From Candidatus Peribacteraceae bacterium (GTDB lineage Bacteria; Patescibacteriota; Gracilibacteria; Peribacterales; Peribacteraceae), in assembly GCA_018061525.1 (NCBI GenBank), contig JAGOUB010000007.1, positions 1 through 17,077 on the forward strand: a stretch of DNA of 17,077 nucleotides, written 5' to 3'. Position 1 is the first letter of the stretch, and every line of letters begins with the position of its first letter. Shown in pieces: positions 6,916 to 13,619 of the stretch. Under the pieces are notes generated by a model. It worked only from the letters and a program-made list of their open reading frames with translations. It had not been told where the DNA came from and ran no database searches. Made by a program: the position numbers and the translations under genes.

Positions 6916-8295
6916 TCAGAGGGCGGCGATGCCGTTGGCGCGCACACGGGCGAGGGCGTCCTTGAGCTGCAGCGACTGGATGACGCTCAGCGTCACCGGG
7001 CCGACGCGGCCGGCGGCCGGATCGTCGAGAGCGCCCACGAGCTCATGGTCCTTCTGGAAGCCGGCGACAGCGGCCTTGGTCTGGTCGCCGTAGGTGCCCG
7101 TCACTTTCTCGGCGGGCAGCAGGCCCGAAGCGGCAAGCATGCGCTGCAGCAGCGAAACCTGGGCGCCTTGCGAGCCGACGGTCAGCGGATCGGTGAGAAG
7201 TTCGCCGCGGGCGGCGAGGCGGTTGCGGACGGTGAGTGTTAGGAGCCGCTTGTCGGCCTCCTGACGCGAGAGCGAAAACTTCCAGGCGCGCTGCACCAGC
7301 GGCAGGGTCTTGGGGCCGATGCGGCCGGCGCCGGGCGACGAAGCGTCGGCGACGAGTCCCTTGGACTGCTGGAAAGCGAGGATGGCATTAAAGAGCGCGT
7401 CGTCGTACTCCGGGGTCGTGCGGCCGCGGAAGAGGCCGAGATAGCGCAGCATGCGCTTGGCGGCGAGGATATCGTCGCCGGAGGAATCGGCGCTGATGGC
7501 GCCGAAGGCGAGCGTTTGCTCCTCGCGGCGGAGCAACGAATCGAGCACGGCGGCGGTGCGGTCACCCAGGCGGTCGCTGGGTTCGCCGGTGAGGCCGGCC
7601 TCGCGGTTGAAGGCGGCCAAGGCATCGGCGGTAACAGCGCCAAACTTGCCCGTCACGTCGTGGTCAAAGAAGCCGAGAGACGCGAGCGTGTCTTGCAATC
7701 GGCGGACACTCAGGCTCGTCTGGCCGTTCTCCAGCTTGAGGCCGAGGAACTGGCCGCGGCTGATGTCGTACGGCTCGATGACAGAGAGCTTGGCGGAGAG
7801 CGACGACAGGTCGAGTTCGGCGCTGCCTCCGCCACCCACGGTGGTAATGGTGCCGCGGACCGTCTGCTTGCCGAAGGCGAGCGCACGGGCGAGACCCTCT
7901 TCGCCGGAGCCGACCCACACGTCGAGGCGATGCACGTCGCCGCCCAGCACGTTGATGGCGCCGCCGCGATCGTGGACCACGACCGTGCCGATGCCGTCGA
8001 GCTTGATAGTGGTGCCGAAAGGATAGACCGACGGCGCGGCGATCATGCCGGGATAGACGGGGGTGCCGTCGGCGCCCGCGATCCCCTGCCCGTTCATGCG
8101 CTTGTCGAGGAACTCACTGCCCATCACGTAGCAGCACTGGCCGGGCAACGGCGAGTAGTAGGCCGTGACGACGAAATCGCGGACAACGCCCGCAGCGACA
8201 GTTGGGTCATCGGCCACGGCCGTAGGGGCCAAAGGGGCAAGGACAGTCAGCAGCGACAGCGCTGCCAGGCGGGCATGGAGTGTGTGTTTGTGCAT
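6916..8295 (-). CDS. Secreted 3D-domain cell-wall protein with three peptidoglycan-binding repeats
   Basis: From ATG 8295 the product is 459 aa. It has a signal peptide (1-28, HARLAALSLLTVLAPLAPTAVA), then a 3D (Asp-Asp-Asp) double-psi barrel at about 40-130: FVVTAYYSPLPGQCC, GMIAAPSVYPFGTTIKLDG, VVVHDRGGAI (106-114) and RLDVWVG (123-129), as in resuscitation-promoting and MltA-type muralytic proteins. Three helical PG_binding_1 repeats follow (about 195-255, 273-335 and 373-440), each with a xLQxxLxxLGF-type start and an F(x)xxxGL core, the last two ending in GRxGPxTL. The extracytoplasmic protein probably acts on peptidoglycan. The frame stays open far upstream (to 8562), but a TGCTACAAT promoter overlaps ATG 8310, so ATG 8295 with a leader of a few bases fits best. 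An alternative ATG at 8310 adds 5 residues. Confidence 0.88.
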   Translation of the reverse strand: MHKHTLHARLAALSLLTVLAPLAPTAVADDPTVAAGVVRDFVVTAYYSPLPGQCCYVMGSEFLDKRMNGQGIAGADGTPVYPGMIAAPSVYPFGTTIKLDGIGTVVVHDRGGAINVLGGDVHRLDVWVGSGEEGLARALAFGKQTVRGTITTVGGGGSAELDLSSLSAKLSVIEPYDISRGQFLGLKLENGQTSLSVRRLQDTLASLGFFDHDVTGKFGAVTADALAAFNREAGLTGEPSDRLGDRTAAVLDSLLRREEQTLAFGAISADSSGDDILAAKRMLRYLGLFRGRTTPEYDDALFNAILAFQQSKGLVADASSPGAGRIGPKTLPLVQRAWKFSLSRQEADKRLLTLTVRNRLAARGELLTDPLTVGSQGAQVSLLQRMLAASGLLPAEKVTGTYGDQTKAAVAGFQKDHELVGALDDPAAGRVGPVTLSVIQSLQLKDALARVRANGIAAL

Positions 8296-8308
8296 ATGTT
8301 TTCCGCTC

Positions 8309-8317
8309 ATTGTAGCA
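8309..8317 (-). promoter_or_regulatory. Extended -10 promoter of the 3D-domain gene
   Basis: On the minus strand TGCTACAAT (8317-8309) is an extended -10 with 5/6 hexamer matches, placing the start near 8301, about 6 bases before ATG 8295. A second -10-like TATACT lies further upstream, next to a GGTTAACC palindrome (8347-8354) that could be an operator; this last point is speculative. Confidence 0.5.
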
Positions 8318-8443
8318 AAAAAGTCGTTTCCCTGAAAGTATAGGAGGGTTAACCTTTCTTTTGGGTCAGTGGCAATGAACGGGTATCCACTTTCTTTGGC
8401 ACAAAAGATTCTCTTCTTAGAGCTTCTGCCATTCATCCGGTAT

Positions 8444-8474
8444 GGCACTTCTTTGTGCGCGACAAAGAAGTGCC
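8444..8474. repeat. Perfect hairpin, 13-bp stem (REP-like element, left copy)
   Basis: GGCACTTCTTTGT (8444-8456) and ACAAAGAAGTGCC (8462-8474) pair perfectly around a GCGCG loop. The stem is AT-richer than its surroundings and is followed by CAAGAAAGCGCGTCGCGCCAA. No U-tract follows, so it is not a standard terminator. An analogous arrangement in reverse orientation is found at 8834-8863. Confidence 0.85.
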
Positions 8475-8556
8475 CAAGAAAGCGCGTCGCGCCAACGCTC
8501 CTCCACCTCGGCCCCGTGCCTCCTTGCCGGCCATTAGGCCCGGCCGGCTTCGTCGG

Positions 8557-8608
8557 TTGCATGACGCGCTCTTGTTTTCAGGCGTTTAACCGAGAGCGCG
8601 TCATGCAA
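8557..8608. repeat. Perfect 16-bp palindrome with 20-base loop
   Basis: TTGCATGACGCGCTCT (8557-8572) is the exact reverse complement of AGAGCGCGTCATGCAA (8593-8608). The stem continues by CGG/CCG after a one-base bulge. The loop is 8573-8592. It is too long and exact to be chance; it may be a binding site, a hairpin core of a small mobile element or an RNA stem. Confidence 0.85.
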
Positions 8609-8833
8609 ACCGGGGCCGATCTCCTCCCCCCAGGCGCGACACCGCTCCCGGTCTCATTCCTCTACGCCTGATACGTACCTCGCTATTCGCCTCCGGCGCA
8701 CGGTGGCGTCTTTGGAACGGAGGGGTGCGCGCCGGCCGGGGGTGAAGGGGCACGAAGTCAGACAGCCACCTTCGGGAGGGCGTCACAATTAAGCAGAACC
8801 ATGGAGAGGGGCTCGGCGCGCCAGCGTTTTGGC

Positions 8834-8863
8834 GCCACCTTTTGCGCGCCTGCAAAAGGTGGC
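8834..8863. repeat. Perfect hairpin, 12-bp stem (REP-like element, right copy, inverted)
   Basis: GCCACCTTTTGC (8834-8845) and GCAAAAGGTGGC (8852-8863) pair perfectly around GCGCCT. Read on the minus strand, the hairpin is followed by GCCAAAACGCTGGCGCGCC, which parallels the tail behind the left hairpin (8475-8491). The two hairpins therefore look like inverted relatives at the ends of a segment of about 420 bases. Confidence 0.8.
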
Positions 8864-8872
8864 AGACCGTTG

Positions 8873-8923
8873 GTTGGCACTGACTCAGAGAAAGGAATGA
8901 GTGCACCACTCAAAAGTGCCAAC
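8873..8923 (-). terminator. Hairpin immediately after the M24 peptidase gene, possible terminator
   Basis: GTTGGCACT (8873-8881) pairs with AGTGCCAAC (8915-8923), 9 bp, with a nested GAGTG-CAC-CACTC stem (8899-8911) in the loop. Its right edge touches the last base before the TGA of the peptidase gene (8926-8924). No clear U-tract follows on the minus strand, so it may stabilise the 3' end rather than terminate. Confidence 0.35.
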
Positions 8924-9931
8924 TCACTTTTCTTCAATATCCTCCAAGAACACCATCCTCTCTCTGCGAATCCCAAACTGCCCCGGGAAATAGACTCCCG
9001 GTTCCACCGCCAACACTTCCCGCGCCAGCAGCCGCTGCGACTTGCCCGGCGCCAAGACGGGGCCCTCGTGCGCATCCAGGCCGAGGCCGTGGCCGAGCGC
9101 GTGGCCAAAGGCCTCTTCCATGCCGGCGTGGCGCAGGACCTTGCGCGCCGCCTCGTCGATGGCGGCGGTGCGAGCGCCCGGGCGCATGCGGGCGATGGCC
9201 GCCTCGAGCGCGAGCGTGACGGCGTCGCAGGCCTTGGCCTGGGCGGCCGTCGGATCGGCGGTGAAGAAAATCTCGGAAAGGTCGGCGCAGTAGCCGCGGT
9301 ACACGGCGCCCACATCCACCTGCACGATGTGCCCCTTCTTGAGGACGCGCGTCGTCGGGTGGTGATGCATGCGGCTGGTGTGCGAACCGAAGGCGACGAT
9401 GGGATCGAACGACAATCCGTCAGCACCCAGGTCGCGCGCCCAGACGGCGAGCTTCCAGGCCAGCTCCTTCTCGGTCAGTCCCTTGCGGAGCACGGCCGGC
9501 ACGCGACGCAGGAGCTCCTTTGTGATGCGCTCAGCGCGGCGGAGGCGGGCAAGTTCGTCATCGTCTTTTTGGCGACGGAGCTCCTCGATCAGGCCGCGCG
9601 TGCGCACCCACTTGGCGCCGGGGCAACGCTTCTTCCAGCGCTGCAGGCGGGCGACGGTGACGTGCTCGGACTCAAAGCCGATGCGCTCGAAACGCTTCAG
9701 GTCAGCCCAGAGCCGCTCCACGGGCTGCACAGTGAAACCGGGACGGACCGTGGCCTCACCAGCCTCGAAATAACGAGGATCCAGATAGAGGTTGGCCCCC
9801 CGCGGCGTCAGCAGGAGTGCGGCCGAGGAGGCCTCCACTCCGGAGAGGTATCGCACGTTCTTAGGCTCCGCCACGAGCAAGGCAGGCAATCCGGTGCCTT
9901 GGAGGACGACGGAGGGAGAAAGGGGGCGCAT
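8924..9931 (-). CDS. M24 family metallopeptidase (Xaa-Pro aminopeptidase/prolidase type)
   Basis: The 335-aa product has the two-domain form of short PepP/PepQ-like enzymes. A creatinase-N-like domain occupies about residues 10-115 (LPALLVAEPKNVRYLSGVEA). The pita-bread catalytic domain occupies about 125-335. All five metal ligands can be placed: D206 (VDVGAVY), D217 (YCADLSE), H281 (GHGLGLDAHEGP), E310 (VEPGVY) and E324 (GIRRER). The substrate-site His cluster is SHTSRMHHHP (183-192). Such enzymes remove an N-terminal residue before proline or split X-Pro dipeptides in the cytoplasm, using two Mn or Co ions. The usual GIRIED motif is changed to GIRRER but keeps the liganding Glu. It is divergent from the pilin gene across 42 bases, and its own -10 (TATGAT, 9966-9961) overlaps the pilin -10. 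Confidence 0.92.
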   Translation of the reverse strand: MRPLSPSVVLQGTGLPALLVAEPKNVRYLSGVEASSAALLLTPRGANLYLDPRYFEAGEATVRPGFTVQPVERLWADLKRFERIGFESEHVTVARLQRWKKRCPGAKWVRTRGLIEELRRQKDDDELARLRRAERITKELLRRVPAVLRKGLTEKELAWKLAVWARDLGADGLSFDPIVAFGSHTSRMHHHPTTRVLKKGHIVQVDVGAVYRGYCADLSEIFFTADPTAAQAKACDAVTLALEAAIARMRPGARTAAIDEAARKVLRHAGMEEAFGHALGHGLGLDAHEGPVLAPGKSQRLLAREVLAVEPGVYFPGQFGIRRERMVFLEDIEEK

Positions 9932-9956
9932 GGACTAGCGGAAACTGGGTATTCTG

Positions 9957-9966
9957 TGGTATCATA
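9957..9966. promoter_or_regulatory. Symmetric, bidirectional -10 region between the M24 and pilin genes
   Basis: On the plus strand TGG-TATCAT (9957-9965) is an extended -10, 8 bases before the pilin ATG (9974). On the minus strand TATGAT (9966-9961) occupies almost the same bases and lies 29 bases before the peptidase ATG (9931). No good -35 is seen on either side. Confidence 0.5.
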
Positions 9967-9973
9967 GAGGGAA

Positions 9974-10591
9974 ATGCCCAACATCCATTTGACACCCACA
10001 CGTTTCCTGGCGGCCTGCGCTCTTGCGGTAGTCGTCTTCGCTGCCCTGCCCGAGACCGGCCTCGCAGCCGTCTACAACGGCGGCGGACTCTTTGACGGCA
10101 TGCAGCAGGCGGCCGGTGTCGGCGTGGCCACGGGCAACCTGCCGGACTTCATCAAGAGCGTCATCGACCGCGCCGTCAGCTACGCCACGCTCGCGGGCGT
10201 GGTGGTGGTGGTCGCGGCGGGCTTCATGCTCATCCTCGGCTTTGGCAGCGACGAGATGAAGGAGCGCGCCAAGAAGGCGATCATCTACACCTGCGTGGGC
10301 CTGCTCGTCCTCTACTTCGCCCAGCTGATCGTCGACTTCTTCGCCACTGCCGGCGAGGCCGACGTGCGCAGCCCGATCATCGCCACGATGAACGCGGCCG
10401 TCTCGTACCTGGCGCTTGCGGCGGTGATTACGGTGGTGGTGGCCGGCTTCTACCTGGTGCTCAGCTTCGGCAACGACGATAGCAAGGAGAAGGCCAAGAA
10501 GATCATCTACTTCACGCTCGCGGGATTGCTCGTGGTGTTCTTCGCCCGCGTGATCGTCGTCTTTGTGCTCACCCTCCCCGCCGCCGGTTGA
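9974..10591 (+). CDS. TrbC/VirB2-like pilin-type membrane protein with a duplicated two-helix unit
   Basis: The 205-aa product has a signal-peptide-like N-terminus (1-32, ending GLAA-VYNGGG). Two copies of a hydrophobic helix/basic turn/hydrophobic helix unit follow. Copy 1 (about 58-124): helix 69-90, turn GFGSDEMKERAKK (89-101), helix 103-123. Copy 2 (about 134-200): helix 141-164, turn SFGNDDSKEKAKK (164-176), helix 177-200. The helix-GxGn(D/E)..KEKAKK-helix pattern is that of TrbC/VirB2-type pilins and their many Patescibacteria and Firmicutes relatives, which normally carry one unit. It could be a pilus subunit or a membrane channel part. The gene overlaps the next one by TGATG, so the two products are likely made together. 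The ATG lies 8 bases after a -10 box; GAGGG (9967-9971) is very close to it. Confidence 0.78.
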   Translation: MPNIHLTPTRFLAACALAVVVFAALPETGLAAVYNGGGLFDGMQQAAGVGVATGNLPDFIKSVIDRAVSYATLAGVVVVVAAGFMLILGFGSDEMKERAKKAIIYTCVGLLVLYFAQLIVDFFATAGEADVRSPIIATMNAAVSYLALAAVITVVVAGFYLVLSFGNDDSKEKAKKIIYFTLAGLLVVFFARVIVVFVLTLPAAG

Positions 10592-13431
10592 TGATGACCG
10601 CCGCCTCTTTCCGCCGTGCCCTCGCTCTCTGCGTCCTCACGCTGGGCCTGCTTGTGCCCACGCCCCGCGCCGCCGCGGCCGAGGCGCCGACCGTCACGCT
10701 GCAGGCGGGCGACATCCTGGAACTGCTGCCCGTTGGTCTGGGACAGACGCGCATCACCTGGTCGCTCACGCAGGCCGGCGCCTTTAAGGGAGCCAGCCGC
10801 GAACCCAGCTTCGTCTCACGCTTCGTGCAGACGGGCACCTACTCGCTCCGCCTCGAGACGCTCGACCTGACGCCCGCCGTGACGCAGGACTTTACGATCA
10901 CGGTCGCCGCACGCACCGCGCCGGCCGACGCCGACTTGCAAGGCCCGCGCTTCACGCCCGCACCCAACGACAAGGGCATCCTCGTCTTCCCGGCCGATCG
11001 CCTGCTGACGGTGCGCGCCACCTCGGCGAGCGACCGCCCGGTCATCGATCTGGATTCCAAGACCGACACAGACGGCGACGGAGAGAAGGCGAACGATCCC
11101 GACACGCGCTCCACCTTGCTCGCCACCGACGGCGTGCCGCTGCGGCTGTGGTTCGCGCCCACCGCGGCGCAGGCCCTCACCTTCGCAGTCCCCGGCAGCG
11201 TGCCGGCCGAGACGCTCGCCGTGCTCACGCCCGAAGCCGCCGTCGACGCCGGCGTCATCCCGCCCACGCTCGACATCATCGCTCTCGACGACGGCACCGG
11301 CCTGGTGCGCTTCGAGCTCGGCTTCCGCGGCGCGCCTCCCCCGCCCTACCCGATCCTGACAGAGTGGGATTTTGGCGACGGTTCCACGAGCCTAATGGGC
11401 CAGCCCTCGCACCAGTACATGCAGAGCGGCCAGTACGACGTAACCGTCTCGATCCGCAACTTGGATAGCGGTACCGCCGTCTCCGAGCGCACCGAGCGCG
11501 TGACGATCGTGGAGGCCACACCCCCGGGTAGCGACTCCTCGTCGTCGGTCGGCGCCGGCACCACAAGCAGCATCACCGCCAGCAGCCAGTCGGCTTCGTC
11601 GGTCTCGTCCGCGCCCGCCACCTCGACTTCGTCCGGCGGATCGTGGGTGCGCATCGCCATCATCGGACTGATCGTGTTCATTCTCTTCGCCATCATCGGT
11701 GCCGTGCTGGTGGTCGTGCTCGGCCGCTTGGGCGGCAGGGACGGCCTGCAGGGACAACTGACGCGCATCGATGACAAACTGCGCGTGTCCGGCACCGTTG
11801 CAGACACTGGCACGACGGACGACAAGAAGAAGAGTGACACCCCACCCGCCCTGGTGGTGACCACCGAGCCGCGCCGCGCGCCCATCGAAAAGACCGAGAA
11901 GAAGGACGAGTTGGTGATCGATGAGGCCAACGCCCCGAGCTGGTTGAAGAAGGGCTTGGACGGCGCCGCCGTCACCGCCCCGACCCCGGCTCCGGCTCCC
12001 GCGCCCAAGGCGCCGGCCGCCGCCCCGAGCGAAACGCTCGCGCCCCAGCCGAAGGCACCCGCTCCCGCACCGACTCCCAAGGCACCCGCACCGACTCCCA
12101 TCGATCCGGCCCCGACCGGCCCGGCGATGCCCGCCTGGCTGACGCCGACCAATCCCGCTCCTGTTATCACTCCGGCTGCGCCCGTGCCGGTCGCTCCCGT
12201 CATCACGCCCGCCGCTCCGGCACCCGCGCCCCAGAAGCCTTCGCCGGCTCCGGCCCCCGTGCCTGCTCCCGCTCCCGTGCCGGTTCCCGTCGCTCCGAAG
12301 CCTGCACCCGCTCCCACTCCGATTCCCGCTCCGGCACCCGCGCCCGCGCCGACTCCGAAGGTCACGTCGGCCCCCGCTGTGGCTCCTGCCCCCGTGCCGA
12401 CTCCGGCTCCGGTCACCCCAAAACCGGCGCCCGCTCCGGTGCCCGCGACCTCCGTTGCGGCAACCGTCGTCCCGACACCGGTGGCCGCTCCCGTCGCCGC
12501 TCCGGCTCCGACCGTGACCGTGACAACGCCTCCGCCGACCGTGGTCGTGACGCCCACGCCCGCTCCGGCTCCGGCCCCCGCGGCGCCGGCCGTGACGGTG
12601 ATCGTCAATACTAACGGCCAGGCACCCGCGCCGATCACTCCTGCTCCAGTGGCGCCCGCAGCCCCAAAGCCGGCTCCGGCCCCGATCGCGCCGAAGCCGA
12701 TTACTCCCGCTGTTGCTCCGGCACCCGCACCCGTCCCAACGCCCGCCGCTGTCGTCCCGCCTGCGCCTGCCCCGACTCCCACTCCCATTGCTCCGAAGCC
12801 GGCTCCTGCCGTTGCACCCGTCGCCGCTCCCACGCCTGTACCCGCTCCGGTCGCACCGCCGGTCACCCCGGCCCCGAAGCCGATCGCCGCTGCTGCTCCG
12901 GCCCCCGTGCCTGCTCCCGCTTCTACTCCGGTGGCCGCGCCGATCCCCGCTCCGACGCCCGCCGTTGGCACAACCGCTCCTGCGCCCTCGACCGTCGCGA
13001 CTCCGACCGCTCTCCCGACGCCTGCGCCCAAACCCGCACCGACTCCCGCTCCGGCACCCAAGGCAGCGCCCACGCCGACGACTGCTCCCGTGCGCCCCAC
13101 GCTCGGCGTCCCGCCGGTGAGCGACAACCCGACGCCGCTCGCGCCGCCGGCTCCCGCCCCGACGCCGGCTCCCGCCGTGCGCCAGCCCTCGCCCGTGGCC
13201 GCGGCCCCCGCGCCTGCACCCAAGGCAACGCTGGTGACGCCGGCCGTCCGCGATATCGCTCCGACGACGCTCGGCGCTGCCGCACCGCTGCCCGCCCCTG
13301 CCGCCCCTAAGACCGCTACGCCGTCCCCCATCCTTCAATCCGGCGAACTCCAGAGTGACGTCGAGGTGGCCATCATCCGGGCGGATAACCTCAATCCCCC
13401 GGCAAACGGCCCGCAAATGCCCAAAGCCTGA
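10591..13431 (+). CDS. Large PKD-domain membrane protein with a ~450-residue Pro/Ala-rich cytoplasmic tail
   Basis: From ATG 10591 the product is 946 aa. Order: a signal peptide (about 1-30); a beta-rich Ig-like region (about 35-110); an Asp-rich patch (SKTDTDGDGEKANDPDT, about 156-172) that may bind calcium; a PKD domain at about 225-308 (ILTEWDFGDGSTSLMGQPSH, then QYMQSGQYDVTVSIRN); a Ser/Thr linker (313-350); one membrane helix at about 352-378 (WVRIAIIGLIVFILFAIIGA); a charged segment; and a SWLKKG motif (450-455). From there to about residue 900 it is almost only Pro, Ala, Thr, Val and Lys (APAPAPKAPAPTP). Basic residues after the helix (GRLGGRDG) predict a cytoplasmic C-terminus. A PAWL motif recurs near the start of the tail. 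The last 30 residues are non-repetitive (SGELQSDVEVAIIRADNLNP), perhaps a docking end. It may scaffold a surface machine with the coupled pilin. A TTG at 10588 is a less likely start. Confidence 0.8.
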   Translation: MMTAASFRRALALCVLTLGLLVPTPRAAAAEAPTVTLQAGDILELLPVGLGQTRITWSLTQAGAFKGASREPSFVSRFVQTGTYSLRLETLDLTPAVTQDFTITVAARTAPADADLQGPRFTPAPNDKGILVFPADRLLTVRATSASDRPVIDLDSKTDTDGDGEKANDPDTRSTLLATDGVPLRLWFAPTAAQALTFAVPGSVPAETLAVLTPEAAVDAGVIPPTLDIIALDDGTGLVRFELGFRGAPPPPYPILTEWDFGDGSTSLMGQPSHQYMQSGQYDVTVSIRNLDSGTAVSERTERVTIVEATPPGSDSSSSVGAGTTSSITASSQSASSVSSAPATSTSSGGSWVRIAIIGLIVFILFAIIGAVLVVVLGRLGGRDGLQGQLTRIDDKLRVSGTVADTGTTDDKKKSDTPPALVVTTEPRRAPIEKTEKKDELVIDEANAPSWLKKGLDGAAVTAPTPAPAPAPKAPAAAPSETLAPQPKAPAPAPTPKAPAPTPIDPAPTGPAMPAWLTPTNPAPVITPAAPVPVAPVITPAAPAPAPQKPSPAPAPVPAPAPVPVPVAPKPAPAPTPIPAPAPAPAPTPKVTSAPAVAPAPVPTPAPVTPKPAPAPVPATSVAATVVPTPVAAPVAAPAPTVTVTTPPPTVVVTPTPAPAPAPAAPAVTVIVNTNGQAPAPITPAPVAPAAPKPAPAPIAPKPITPAVAPAPAPVPTPAAVVPPAPAPTPTPIAPKPAPAVAPVAAPTPVPAPVAPPVTPAPKPIAAAAPAPVPAPASTPVAAPIPAPTPAVGTTAPAPSTVATPTALPTPAPKPAPTPAPAPKAAPTPTTAPVRPTLGVPPVSDNPTPLAPPAPAPTPAPAVRQPSPVAAAPAPAPKATLVTPAVRDIAPTTLGAAAPLPAPAAPKTATPSPILQSGELQSDVEVAIIRADNLNPPANGPQMPKA

Positions 13432-13448
13432 GTTGGCGGGCGTCATAG

Positions 13449-13474
13449 GCCGAGGTACACTCGGCGGGCGTTTT
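13449..13474 (+). terminator. Weak terminator-like hairpin after the PKD gene
   Basis: GCCGAG (13449-13454) pairs with CTCGGC (13460-13465) around GTACA, followed by GGGCG and only four T. The hairpin is flanked by two GGCGGGCGT direct repeats. Position right after the operon supports a terminator, but the short stem and interrupted U-tract make it weak. Confidence 0.45.
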
Positions 13475-13516
13475 CAGGCGGATGGACCACACGCCGCCAC
13501 GATCCTTCAGTGTCAC

Positions 13517-13547
13517 CACCGTCACATGGCGAGCGTCGCTCAGCTGG
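13517..13547 (+). repeat. Partial duplicate of the tRNA-His 5' part
   Basis: Bases 13517-13547 repeat 13627-13659, which is the immediate upstream flank plus the acceptor 5' strand and D-arm of the intact tRNA-His. Differences are one AT indel in the flank, one A/G change, and C instead of A at tRNA position 9. The copy stops inside the D-loop, so it cannot make a tRNA. It sits 110 bases upstream of the true gene on the same strand. Confidence 0.85.
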
Positions 13548-13600
13548 GTCGAGTCCCGTTCACGGGACGAGCAATAGAAAAGAAATGCTCAAACCAGCTG
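13541..13600 (+). ncRNA. Candidate structured RNA: three-way junction behind the tRNA fragment
   Basis: CAGCTGG (13541-13547), the end of the tRNA-like copy, pairs with CCAGCTG (13594-13600). Enclosed are GTCCCG-TTCA-CGGGAC (13553-13568), a 6-bp tetraloop hairpin, and directly adjacent GAGCA...TGCTC (13569-13590) with a 12-base A-rich loop. All three stems are perfect, giving a compact three-way junction of 60 bases. No known RNA family is recognised. The outer stem pairs an E-box-like palindromic CAGCTG, so part of the pairing could be coincidental. Confidence 0.35.
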
Positions 13601-13619
13601 TCCCGCCTGCCATCATCCT

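Larger units (their letters stand above)
8311..8923. other. Gene-free spacer of about 600 bases carrying several perfect palindromes
   Basis: I see no credible gene here. Open frames exist on both strands, but their translations are low-quality (Pro/Arg/Cys-rich, no domain) and run through palindromes. The spacer holds a perfect 13-bp hairpin (8444-8474), a perfect 16-bp palindrome (8557-8608), a perfect 12-bp hairpin (8834-8863) and a 9-bp hairpin with a nested stem (8873-8923). The minus-strand promoter of the 3D-domain gene is at its left edge. The composition between the hairpins is very GC-rich. Confidence 0.7.

Noticed and set aside
8311..8562. N-terminal extension of the 3D-domain gene
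   Set aside because: The frame is open but shows no protein-like pattern, would bury the signal peptide, and overlaps the TGCTACAAT promoter and the 13-bp hairpin.
8369..8671. A 100-codon plus-strand frame in the gene-free spacer
   Set aside because: It runs through the 13-bp hairpin and 16-bp palindrome, has no Shine-Dalgarno and a Pro/Cys/Arg-rich product. Frames like this are commonly misannotated inside extragenic palindromes.
12000..13300. Tandem DNA repeats in the Pro/Ala region as a satellite or CRISPR-like array
   Set aside because: The repetition is at codon level and irregular in phase and length; it is explained by the low-complexity protein.
11346..13446. Two very long minus-strand open frames (Gly/Ala-rich 661 codons and Gly/Arg/Ser-rich 684 codons) opposite the PKD gene
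   Set aside because: They are mirror images of the Pro/Ala-rich codons, which lack stops on the other strand. No promoter, Shine-Dalgarno or domain is seen.
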